The notes under the pieces were generated by a model, which worked only from the letters and a program-made list of their open reading frames with translations, was not told the origin of the DNA and did no database searches. Positions 9,967 through 18,044 of a stretch of DNA of 64,000 bases are shown here, one piece after another. A program made the translations under genes and the position numbers. The stretch's first letter is position 1; every line of letters begins with the position of its first letter. This stretch comes from Symbiodinium natans (Eukaryota > Sar > Dinophyceae > Suessiales > Symbiodiniaceae). The stretch is from contig CAJNDS010002579.1 of NCBI GenBank assembly GCA_905221605.1, positions 287,031 to 351,030 of the forward strand, in the 5' to 3' direction.

Positions 9967-12900
9967 TCACCCCAGGTGCTATCAGTACTTGATGCTTGGA
10001 GTACAGCTGGAAAACCTGGCCTTGGTCCTACCACCTTCATGATTGGTTTTCCGCCAGCTCCTGAGCCACGCTGAGACGATCCAAAAACATTGAACTTCTT
10101 CATGAAGGCTTTCCTAGTGCCGATCTTCTGCACCCTTTTGATTGGATGCTTCATTGCTCCAACCTTGCATCCAGATACGTTCAAACGACACAACCTCTTA
10201 TACCCAGCTCTATATCCCTTTTTCCAAAGAGCCATAAGAATTTTAGAGGCAGTAACATTCTCCACCTCTACCTTTTCCAACGATCCCTCACTTCCCGGAA
10301 CAAACCCATCCAACCCATCCATATCTGAAGACCTTTCCATCTTTTTTGACACCACTTCGTCGAGGTAGTCTTCAGAAATCCAGGGTAAGTTCCTCTTAGA
10401 GGAAGGATTGTCACCATTGTTTGGTCCTTCGCCAGGATACCCCTTTGTGCTGTCAAAGATCTTACCAGTAGTGCGGTCCTGCGTAGAGAAATTGGAAGCA
10501 ACGCGAGAGTACACTGACCAAAAGAAAATCCTTGTGCCCGCCAGTCTTGACGACCCACTGGATGTCTCCTCTTCCGGAGAGACTTCTGGCGCTTTGCCAT
10601 CCCTTCCAGTGTCACCAAGTGTCTCACCTCCAGCATCTTCAATGGGAATAAGGGATTCATTGTTCCCTTGATCTAGCACCGCATCTTGTTGATCGGGGAT
10701 CTCCAGCACCATTCCTGTAGGATCCACTTCCTCATCAGCATCGTCGTCCATTCTTCTCCAGAGAACCTCCAATTGATCAGCGCAGGTCGCCGCCTGAAGG
10801 AACTCCATCATTTGGTCCCTCCCGTGCTGCCAGAGAAATTCGGAATTCACCACTGTCCCTTGGCCTCCTAGTCTAAGGAATGGAGCGACCAGATTGGCTA
10901 CCCTTGCCATAAGTTCCACATGAACTTCCATGCCTGGACTGCGACTCCAATCATAGGCTATTGCCTCCATAGCAGTTCCAAATTTTTCAGTATTTCTGAA
11001 TTCCTTTTCCAGGCCAGGAGAAAGCAGTGCACCCATCACCGAAAGAGGATAATTTCCCACCACCGGCAAGCACGGATCTTCATGGAACGAATGATGCAAA
11101 ACACCATAGTGTCCTTGATCTCTCCTTTCAAAAAGGAGTCTCCCAGTATTCAACTGGGCATTCAGTTCATCCACCTGAACCATTTCAGCACATATTCTCT
11201 GTGCCGCAGTCGCTATTGCCGGCCAGATAGCACGATCTGCCAACCCACGACGCATAACCCAAATAGTTGTCGCCGACTGAATCAGTGTACCAGGGTCACA
11301 TGGCATGACCACCAATGCACCATCATCCATTCTCTGATCAGCATCATCTTCCAATGCCAGGTTCAAATCCTGTTCGCTTGCACCTTCAGATGACATGCTA
11401 ATAACCAAATTTCGATCCATTTTATTGGACCCCTTCTGGTAGTCCTTGTGCCCCACAGGTAACTTGCCGACAGCAACCTTCCAATAAATCCGATTCAGAA
11501 GACCTTTAACAAGCAATTGCTGAGGAACATTCTTCACCGGACGAACATCCAATGTCTTCGCACCATCACCACGGAGTTCATTGCTCCCACCTTCTCCTTC
11601 GTTTTGGTCAGTCTCCTCGCCAAGAATTTGCACTGCTCCTTCCAGCGCCGTCTCCTGTCCAGCCACTTCTTGCCCAGGAAGAACTTGAGCGCCTTCAGAT
11701 ACATTCACCTGTCCAGCAACACCTTGCCCAGGTAGAACCTCATCCGTGGAGCCCACCGCCCGCGAACCAACTATAACTGAGCCATCCCTTGCTCTTTTTT
11801 GAGACTGTTCAGTTCGACGAGAAGGTTGTGGTAGCGAAAAAACTTGAGAAGTCACTTCTTGGCGGGTCTCCCCCCGCGACGCTTTGTCGCGTTCTTCGCC
11901 AAGGTGAACCGATTTTTTCTGCCCGTCATTGGGGCCGGAAGAACCACCCATCGGAACATTGCCACGAATCGCAGTTCTCTGTGAATCCCTTTCTTGCAAA
12001 AAGATTTCCCTCATGCGTTGCACAGCATTGGTCTCTTCCTCGCTTGAATCGCTTGAGGAAGCGGCATAAGAAACCAAAGCCTCCGCCTGATCATCATCGT
12101 CCACCACATCTGCCCACGCTCTGCTGAACCGATACGACAACCCACCACGAGGCTTCAGTTCCAGTGGTTTTGGTTTCTCCACCACTTCCGCCGGTTGTGC
12201 TCGTCGCTGTGAACGCGAGCGTGGCACCTGTCGCACCTGTTTTTTGTCCAGCAAGGGCCTTCCCCTTTTCACAGGGTTCGATCTTGACCGATACTTTTTT
12301 GTTGGTGGGTTCACTGGTGGCATTCCAACTCCCACCAACTTCAGCTTCTGTACGCACAGTGGAGACCTCTGCGCAAGCGTCCAAGCGTCACGGTACTTGA
12401 CCTTATCAAAAAGCTCCCGATAGGAGCCTCTCGGCATCGTTTTTGCACCGGAGCCTTCAGCTTCACGCATCTGAGTGAGGGTTCGCACCGCCTCTCTTCC
12501 AGCTTCCTTGCTTCCAGAAGATTGTTGTACCCGTACAGATGCATCGGAAGGGACTGCTTTTTCCGGTCCCTCCGGACGATATCGGACACCTCCCACCAAT
12601 CGCAGGATTTTGCATGCTGTCACCTTGTTGATCCCTTTTTCAAGCAGATCTTCCACAAAGATGAACTCCTGCAGGTCCGACACGGTGTTCACACCAAGAG
12701 TAATCATCACCTCACTTACATGAGGGGTATACACCCAAAGGTGTTTGTTGCGAGCCATCCAATTTTCAATTGGCTCCTCTGGATCTTGAAGCAGAGTACC
12801 AGTGGACTCAGCCACCGAATTCTTTTGTTCATCAGCTTCTGCTTCATCCAGAATACCCTTTTCACCTTCTTTTTGTGACACATTGGTCATTTGCAGCGCT

Positions 12901-15900
12901 TTTGGTGCCGAGGAGGACGAAGATTCTGCTCCCCCACTTACCGGTGGTTGAAAGGCGTTCCTGTCGGGAATCTCCAATCCCCTTCCCCTTTGAAATGACA
13001 CATGGTTTGCCACATTCACCAGATGCTTCAACTGGGTCAGCCGGTCTTCAGACATTTCTTCGTGAGAATACTTGCAGCCAAATCGCACACGACATCTCCC
13101 TTTGAGATAGTAGTCGAAACAGCAATGGTGGAACCCCGCGTCCCTTAGTGCCTTCCTGGAAGCATTGTCCCAAGATTTGCCAGGCTCCCAAGTCCCTTCC
13201 AATGCCATGTCATCGTCGTGAAGATACCTGCACGCAGTCCCATATTTACAACCACCTTGATTGTAATACAGACACAGCCGTTTCTTCGTTTCACCCAGCG
13301 TAGGCTCACCTTTTGATGTCCCTTTGCCATAGTTGTACTGGGCACGGAAGGCCGAATCCTCCCGCTCCTGCTGCACCTCATCCACTGTACCTTCATCAGT
13401 TGGAGGGCCACCGATGTCCCCATCCTCGTCACCAGTTTTTTGGCTGTTCTTTGGCTCAGTTGGCTCTCCTTCAGGCCACCCTTCACCATAACGACGATGT
13501 TCATAGGAACACCCATCTCCATTTCGACACCTCCCTTGATTGAAGAACCTGCACAGCTTGCTGTATCCAGGTGACACAGTCTTTGGAGTCGTGTGAGCCT
13601 TTTTGTACTGATCAGGATCCATATAGGCTTCCATTGGCCTGTTTTCCCTCTTACTCATCTCCTCGATTGCACCATCAAGCTCTTGCAGAAATCGCTTGGT
13701 ATCCAACCACAGCTCGTTCCAAAGCTCATCTTTCCCTTTGCTCAGCAACATTGCCACCGTTTCACCCACGACTGGTCCACTAAATCTCCTTTTCTTGCGT
13801 GCCAGTTCGTAGAGCGCGTTGTGGTACTGCTTCCGGGAAAAAGTGGTTGTTTTTTCCAGACCTGCACGTTCTGTCCCCTCGGGCTTCCAACCATCACTTA
13901 GCAAGATGTTGTATGCGCTCCGAGCCTCAACGTTCAGGAATGTATGATCTGCGATACACTCCACAATCACGTCCATTGGACGACTCAGCAACATCCCAGT
14001 GATTTTGCCCACATAGTCATTATCTATTGTTTCATCTTCCAGGAGATTTCGATAGATCTTTTCTCCATAGAGCTGCTTCTGCTCAGCCTCCTCTTGTTCC
14101 TTAGAGGATGCTTTTGACTCGGCAAACCACTCGCGAGACTGCTGTTCTTCCGACTTCCAGTCCCATTGACCATCGGAACCTTTGTACCATTGACCAGTCT
14201 GCCATGAGCCTGTCCACCATGTACCCCAGCCGCTGTCTTTCCATTTGCGCAGCGTCGAAGAGGAGTCCTCCTCGTCCTCTTCCAAAACCAGAAAGGTGTC
14301 CAAGATTATGGTACCATCATCTTCCACTCGTTTCACTGTTCCATTGACAGTATCACCAAATTTGAACTGATGTACATTGTTCCCTTCTGCAGGAACCAAT
14401 ACATTCATATCTCCATGGTCCAAAAAGGCTCCATACCCATTGATGCAGCGCACTAGACCAATGATCTCATCTCCCTCCTGATAGCAATGTTCCCCAGGTG
14501 ATTCCAAGGCTCCCGCTCGGGGCACTTTCTTTGCATGCCCTTCAGAAACCATCTCTGTATCATCGGCTCCTGGCACATCCTTTATTTCCACCTTTGGGTC
14601 ACACTGCTCGTCCTGCTCCGACGTGAGTCCCACAAGATCATCCATCTTGTGCTCCAGGGGCTCAGGACCTTCATTTTTTCCAGCCAATGGCTTTGCCTCA
14701 TCCGTTACAGTTCGCTCGATGTCGACTTCCGGCGAACTTTCAGATGGCAACACTTCTCCCTTCCGGGGAGTGGACCCACCATTGGAGTCCTTTTTCAAAC
14801 CTTCTGCAGCAGGCAAATTTTCTTCCACTACAGGGCTATTGGATTGGTCATCCGCGGTAGGCACATTTTCTTCCACCGCAGGCTCCTTTGGCTCCATGGT
14901 TTCCAAAAGAGAATCACCACTGTTGCTGACCACAGCTGCCTCATTGGCTCCGGTGTAGCCTTCGCCATTTCGTTCCTCGCTGCTAACTTCAGGCTGCACC
15001 AGTGCGTCCACCTGTGAACCTCCATCGTCAGCTGCTACAGAGACCTGCGCCCCATTGTTGCAGTCATCCGCGGAACGTGACACCATATGCGCCTCAACCC
15101 GTGCTTTTTCTGCACTCCAGGTACTATCTGGCGCGTTGACCCGCGCTTCATTGGCGCTCCAGGCCTCATCTTTCCGATCACCCGTGTCTCCAGCAGTTTC
15201 AGAAGTTTCCTTTTCCCTTTGAATGGCAGAATTCTCGGCACCAAACGAAGAGACCTCCTCAGTCGTAATGCACAACTTTTTCCCTTCGTCATCCAAATCT
15301 CCAGGGCCATCTTCCTGAACGACAGGCACCACATCCACCACTCGCTCTTCTGCAGCCGACACAATTCCGATCTCCACATTGGGCATTTTTTCTTCTGGAC
15401 CCACCGATTCCACCGCTGCCACACCCTCAGAAAGCGCCTCCATCTCTTCCCGATCCAGATGTTGAGCTTCAGCGATGTCTGCTCGGTTTCCAGAAATCCC
15501 CTCTTCATCAGGAGAACCCGAGGTCGGGGCGTCACCACCAGCCCTAGGACCGCTATCCCTGATAGCAGAGGAAAAATCTTTCTCACCTACACTATTTACG
15601 CTACCCTGGATTGCCTTCGTAGACTCAGGTGTCGGTGTAGTCGATGAAGGACCCAGTTCAGTCTCCACTTCCAGCCCATTGCCCGAAGGAGACCCAACCA
15701 CGTTGTCGCTTTTCACCTTTTCACCTACATCCGGCAGCGTCCACTTGCTTTCCTGCGTATCCAGGCAGTAGTAATATTGTCTCCCATCTTCGTGGAAGTG
15801 CCATTCCCACGTTGTCCCATCGCACGCTTTGATCAGATGCTCATCTTTCCGAAAACCATCCCTTTCAGAGACTTGATGCATCTCATCCTCTTCTTCTGAC

Positions 15901-16478
15901 AACTGGCGCAACCTTTCAGCCTCCATCTGTAAGATCTCCTCTTCCCCCATGGCGTATTCAGCAGTTGGTGCGGCTTCAAAGCTGTCCGCACCCTTCTGTT
16001 CGTAACCGCTTCCACCACCCAGGGAACTCGCCGAGGGATCCCCTTTAATCTTGTTCAGAGGCCTCCTGGCAGCTTGCAGCACTTCTCCACTCAGATTGGT
16101 CTGAGACCCTTGGTCTATCATTCGGCCCGAAGTCGAAGTAGACGGCTGATACCCATGTTTGTGCAACACGCGTAAAACAGTCACCTCCATTTCACGGTCT
16201 ATACCACCAGTCGCGTCCCAGCTCCTTTTTTCACCAGGCTTTGGCGATACAGAAACAGCACGTCCTTCAGCTTCAACGCTGCTAACCATATCCACATTGG
16301 GATTTATACCCACATTGGAGTATTCTGCAACCAAGGCTTCTTCCAGCTGTTCTTCAGCGCCAGGCATCACCTCTTCCAGCACCGTCCTTTCACCCAGAGA
16401 CTCAGCTGCACCATTTCGAGCTCCACCATTCTGTCCACCGTCCGAGGAAGGCTGGAGCCATCGTTTGGGAGAAGGCAT
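9720..16478 (-). CDS. Giant WW/S1/CCCH protein of element 1 (2,252 residues)
   Basis: ATG at 16478, 54 nt inside the primer site; stop TGA at 9720-9722. Domains in order: acidic N-terminus; a WW domain at about residues 223-249 (WEWHFHEDGRQYYY...SKWTLP); a long acidic low-complexity region; an S1-like RNA-binding segment at about 665-730 (IIGLVRCINGYGAFLDHG); a Trp-rich stretch at about 740-775; three CCCH fingers at about 975-992 (CRFFNQGRCRNGDGCSYEH), 1065-1084 and 1118-1139; a helical segment near 1235-1290; an Arg/Lys-rich region; and a large unrecognised C-terminal region. WW domains bind proline motifs, and S1 and CCCH domains bind RNA. I infer an RNA-packaging (gag-like) or captured host RNA-processing protein. 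No polymerase or integrase motifs seen. Confidence 0.75.
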   Translation of the reverse strand: MPSPKRWLQPSSDGGQNGGARNGAAESLGERTVLEEVMPGAEEQLEEALVAEYSNVGINPNVDMVSSVEAEGRAVSVSPKPGEKRSWDATGGIDREMEVTVLRVLHKHGYQPSTSTSGRMIDQGSQTNLSGEVLQAARRPLNKIKGDPSASSLGGGSGYEQKGADSFEAAPTAEYAMGEEEILQMEAERLRQLSEEEDEMHQVSERDGFRKDEHLIKACDGTTWEWHFHEDGRQYYYCLDTQESKWTLPDVGEKVKSDNVVGSPSGNGLEVETELGPSSTTPTPESTKAIQGSVNSVGEKDFSSAIRDSGPRAGGDAPTSGSPDEEGISGNRADIAEAQHLDREEMEALSEGVAAVESVGPEEKMPNVEIGIVSAAEERVVDVVPVVQEDGPGDLDDEGKKLCITTEEVSSFGAENSAIQREKETSETAGDTGDRKDEAWSANEARVNAPDSTWSAEKARVEAHMVSRSADDCNNGAQVSVAADDGGSQVDALVQPEVSSEERNGEGYTGANEAAVVSNSGDSLLETMEPKEPAVEENVPTADDQSNSPVVEENLPAAEGLKKDSNGGSTPRKGEVLPSESSPEVDIERTVTDEAKPLAGKNEGPEPLEHKMDDLVGLTSEQDEQCDPKVEIKDVPGADDTEMVSEGHAKKVPRAGALESPGEHCYQEGDEIIGLVRCINGYGAFLDHGDMNVLVPAEGNNVHQFKFGDTVNGTVKRVEDDGTIILDTFLVLEEDEEDSSSTLRKWKDSGWGTWWTGSWQTGQWYKGSDGQWDWKSEEQQSREWFAESKASSKEQEEAEQKQLYGEKIYRNLLEDETIDNDYVGKITGMLLSRPMDVIVECIADHTFLNVEARSAYNILLSDGWKPEGTERAGLEKTTTFSRKQYHNALYELARKKRRFSGPVVGETVAMLLSKGKDELWNELWLDTKRFLQELDGAIEEMSKRENRPMEAYMDPDQYKKAHTTPKTVSPGYSKLCRFFNQGRCRNGDGCSYEHRRYGEGWPEGEPTEPKNSQKTGDEDGDIGGPPTDEGTVDEVQQEREDSAFRAQYNYGKGTSKGEPTLGETKKRLCLYYNQGGCKYGTACRYLHDDDMALEGTWEPGKSWDNASRKALRDAGFHHCCFDYYLKGRCRVRFGCKYSHEEMSEDRLTQLKHLVNVANHVSFQRGRGLEIPDRNAFQPPVSGGAESSSSSAPKALQMTNVSQKEGEKGILDEAEADEQKNSVAESTGTLLQDPEEPIENWMARNKHLWVYTPHVSEVMITLGVNTVSDLQEFIFVEDLLEKGINKVTACKILRLVGGVRYRPEGPEKAVPSDASVRVQQSSGSKEAGREAVRTLTQMREAEGSGAKTMPRGSYRELFDKVKYRDAWTLAQRSPLCVQKLKLVGVGMPPVNPPTKKYRSRSNPVKRGRPLLDKKQVRQVPRSRSQRRAQPAEVVEKPKPLELKPRGGLSYRFSRAWADVVDDDDQAEALVSYAASSSDSSEEETNAVQRMREIFLQERDSQRTAIRGNVPMGGSSGPNDGQKKSVHLGEERDKASRGETRQEVTSQVFSLPQPSRRTEQSQKRARDGSVIVGSRAVGSTDEVLPGQGVAGQVNVSEGAQVLPGQEVAGQETALEGAVQILGEETDQNEGEGGSNELRGDGAKTLDVRPVKNVPQQLLVKGLLNRIYWKVAVGKLPVGHKDYQKGSNKMDRNLVISMSSEGASEQDLNLALEDDADQRMDDGALVVMPCDPGTLIQSATTIWVMRRGLADRAIWPAIATAAQRICAEMVQVDELNAQLNTGRLLFERRDQGHYGVLHHSFHEDPCLPVVGNYPLSVMGALLSPGLEKEFRNTEKFGTAMEAIAYDWSRSPGMEVHVELMARVANLVAPFLRLGGQGTVVNSEFLWQHGRDQMMEFLQAATCADQLEVLWRRMDDDADEEVDPTGMVLEIPDQQDAVLDQGNNESLIPIEDAGGETLGDTGRDGKAPEVSPEEETSSGSSRLAGTRIFFWSVYSRVASNFSTQDRTTGKIFDSTKGYPGEGPNNGDNPSSKRNLPWISEDYLDEVVSKKMERSSDMDGLDGFVPGSEGSLEKVEVENVTASKILMALWKKGYRAGYKRLCRLNVSGCKVGAMKHPIKRVQKIGTRKAFMKKFNVFGSSQRGSGAGGKPIMKVVGPRPGFPAVLQASSTDSTWGEGSSSQAHGNVHVEQNRPMDRFEAERLVGSVREKIAANLVKTANSSIQKMMWCCIRIGANTMWRGDPVSLERSVRSRMMQLV

Positions 16479-16531
16479 TGCTTCTTGATCCCAAAAACCT
16501 TGAAAGAACGCTTAACCGCAGGGAACCTAAT

Positions 16532-16545
16532 TTGGGCTCATAACC
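16532..16545 (-). promoter_or_regulatory. Primer-binding site of element 1 (initiator tRNA-Met half)
   Basis: The minus strand reads GGTTATGAGCCCAA, touching the inner edge of the 5' LTR. Its complement TTGGGCTCATAACC matches the anticodon arm of eukaryotic initiator tRNA-Met, not a 3' CCA end. Drosophila copia is primed this way by a cut tRNA half. The site contains ATG, which here opens a four-codon reading frame (MSPN, stop) ahead of the main protein. Confidence 0.8.
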
Positions 16546-16832
16546 TACGGGGGGACAACCAAGGAAGGAAATCAACTCCCCTAATCGCCCTGAACCTTTA
16601 TTCCCCAGATCGAACCAAGAAACAAACGAGAACACGGATAAGAGCAACCCAGGGGGAAAGGAAAGGGGGAAGGAATCCACACCCTTACCAAACCCTAAGA
16701 ACCCAGGCACTATTTTTTGAACTTGTGGCTTTCTGTTCAAGCCCATCTTGAGCCAAACATGTTTTCCGGGTTCATTAACCCTTCCAACTCTCAACACTAA
16801 CTCTTTTCTACAATACCAGTTGCAGCTCCGCA
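16546..16832 (-). repeat. 5' LTR of element 1
   Basis: Identical to 7996-8282. It is followed on the plus side by CCCTA (16833-16837), the target duplication, and then CCCTAAA repeats. The spliced-leader-like TTTGGCTCAAG is at 16757-16747 on the minus strand. Confidence 0.85.
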
Positions 16833-16886
16833 CCCTAAACCCTAAACCCTAAACCCTAAACCCTATTGGGGTCATTGGACTTGCAG

Positions 16887-17036
16887 TCTGCCCACCAAAG
16901 GCAGCAGGTGATGGAGTGCTTGGAGAAAGATGCGAGCGGCCAGCAATTCAAGGACTGCATTCTCAGGATGGCGGCAGTTGCAGAAAGCGGTCAAACGCTG
17001 CGTGGAATTGGAGGTCGAGTTCCTCGTCAGACAAGG
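16887..17036 (+). CDS. Coding-like exon of an unknown plus-strand gene
   Basis: After TTGCAG the plus frame reads SAHQRQQVMECLEKDASG then QQFKDCILRMAAVAESG and a Gly/Arg end, before TTTAGGG repeats resume. The helical alternation and codon use look strongly coding. It may belong to an alpha-helical-repeat protein; I cannot name one. The terminal array of element 1 separates it from anything upstream. Confidence 0.45.
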
Positions 17037-17085
17037 GTTTAGGGTTTAGGGTTTAGGGTTTAGGGTTTAGGGTTTAGGGTTTAGG

Positions 17086-17193
17086 GAGTTGTTCGACCAG
17101 GCACTCGCGATCGAGAGGTTAGCGACCCCGACATTGCCCTCCCCTGCCGACGGCGCGTTCCATGCCCGGTCGGAAGATCCTCCGCCACATTGG
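17086..17193 (+). CDS. Coding-like exon island
   Basis: One plus frame reads ELFDQALAIERLATPTLPSP and continues ADGAFHARSEDPPPHW, directly after a TTTAGGG run and before a degenerate CCCTAAA run. It could be the next exon after 16887-17036, about 50 bp downstream. Unnamed. Confidence 0.35.
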
Positions 17194-17745
17194 ATACCCC
17201 TAAAGAACCCTAAAACCCCTAAAGCCCCTAGAAACCCCCTAAACCCTGAACTCCCCAAAGCCAGCCAGAACCCCTCAAACCCCCACAAACCCCTAAACGA
17301 AAACCCCTAAACCCCCCAAGCCCCCAAACCCTAAAACCCTAGAACACTCGCAAAATCACGCCCTAAAGCCCCTAACACCCTCAAACCCCCAAACGCCAAA
17401 CAAGCCCTAAAACCCGCAAACCCTCCAACCGCCAAAGCCCTACAACCCTAGATATTCCTAAAACTCCTAAAACCCCTAAGCCCCTCAGACACCCTAAAGC
17501 CCTAAAACCCTTAACCCTAAAACCCCTAAAACACCTAAGACCCACAAGCCCCCAAACCCCCAAAACCCCTAAACTAAGACCCTTAGACCCCCAAAACCCT
17601 AAGACCCTAAGACCCCAAGACCCTAAACCCTAAACCCTAAACCCTAAACCCTAAACCCTCAAGAACCCTAAACCCTAAACCCTAAACCCTAAACCCTAAA
17701 CCCTAGAACCCTGGAACCCTGGAACCCTAAACCCTAAACCCTAAA
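17194..17745. repeat. Degenerate CCCTAAA-like stretch, insertion target of element 2
   Basis: Loose CCCCTAAAACCC-type repeats become perfect CCCTAAA near 17620-17745. The last five bases, CTAAA, are the left copy of the target duplication of the second LTR element. No gene seen. Confidence 0.75.
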
Positions 17746-18044
17746 TGTTGAACGCACTTCCTTTGCAGGTCCTTGAGGTTAGGTTGCTTGTTTGTTTTCC
17801 TTGTTGCTTCTAGGCCCAAACAGTAGCCTTGAGCATGCAACACTTTAAGACATTTTGTACAGTATCACACTTTAGGTGCCGTAGCCTATAGTGTAGTAGA
17901 CCACAAACTTCATGATTGTCTTTGTCTGCTTGCTGTGAAAATAGTAGCTCCGCACTTTGTGAGGGCCATGGCTGGGAATGTTGATTTGAGGGAACAGGCC
18001 ACTCCACTCATTTCCACCTCTCAGCCTGCTGGTTCTCACCAGCA
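17746..18044 (+). repeat. 5' LTR of element 2
   Basis: 299 bp, TGTTGAACGC...TCTCACCAGCA, identical to 22981-23279. The end is a small hairpin (GCTGGTTCTCACCAGC). It contains in-frame ATG 17968, so transcription probably starts inside the LTR upstream of it if that start is used. Confidence 0.9.

Larger units (their letters stand above)
7996..16832 (-). mobile_element. 8.8-kb copia-type LTR element without visible RT/IN
   Basis: Two identical 287-bp repeats (7996-8282 and 16546-16832) bound the element. CCCTA flanks both sides (7991-7995 and 16833-16837), a 5-bp target duplication. Read on the minus strand, a primer-binding site (16545-16532) directly follows the 5' LTR and a polypurine tract (8292-8283) directly precedes the 3' LTR. 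The interior holds one giant frame (16478-9720) and a -1 frame (9966-8653). Neither shows YVDD-type reverse transcriptase, DDE integrase, RNase H or a D[ST]G protease. It is therefore probably a non-autonomous element, mobilised in trans, carrying a large RNA-binding-type protein. Identical LTRs imply a recent insertion. Confidence 0.85.

Noticed and set aside
9420-16488. Many plus-strand open frames of 60-186 codons opposite the giant element 1 protein
   Set aside because: Shadows of the minus-strand coding sequence; no independent domains.
17878-17890. CCGTAGCC in the element 2 LTR as a spliced-leader start
   Set aside because: Only eight bases match the leader and the next bases diverge; expected by chance about twice in a window this size.
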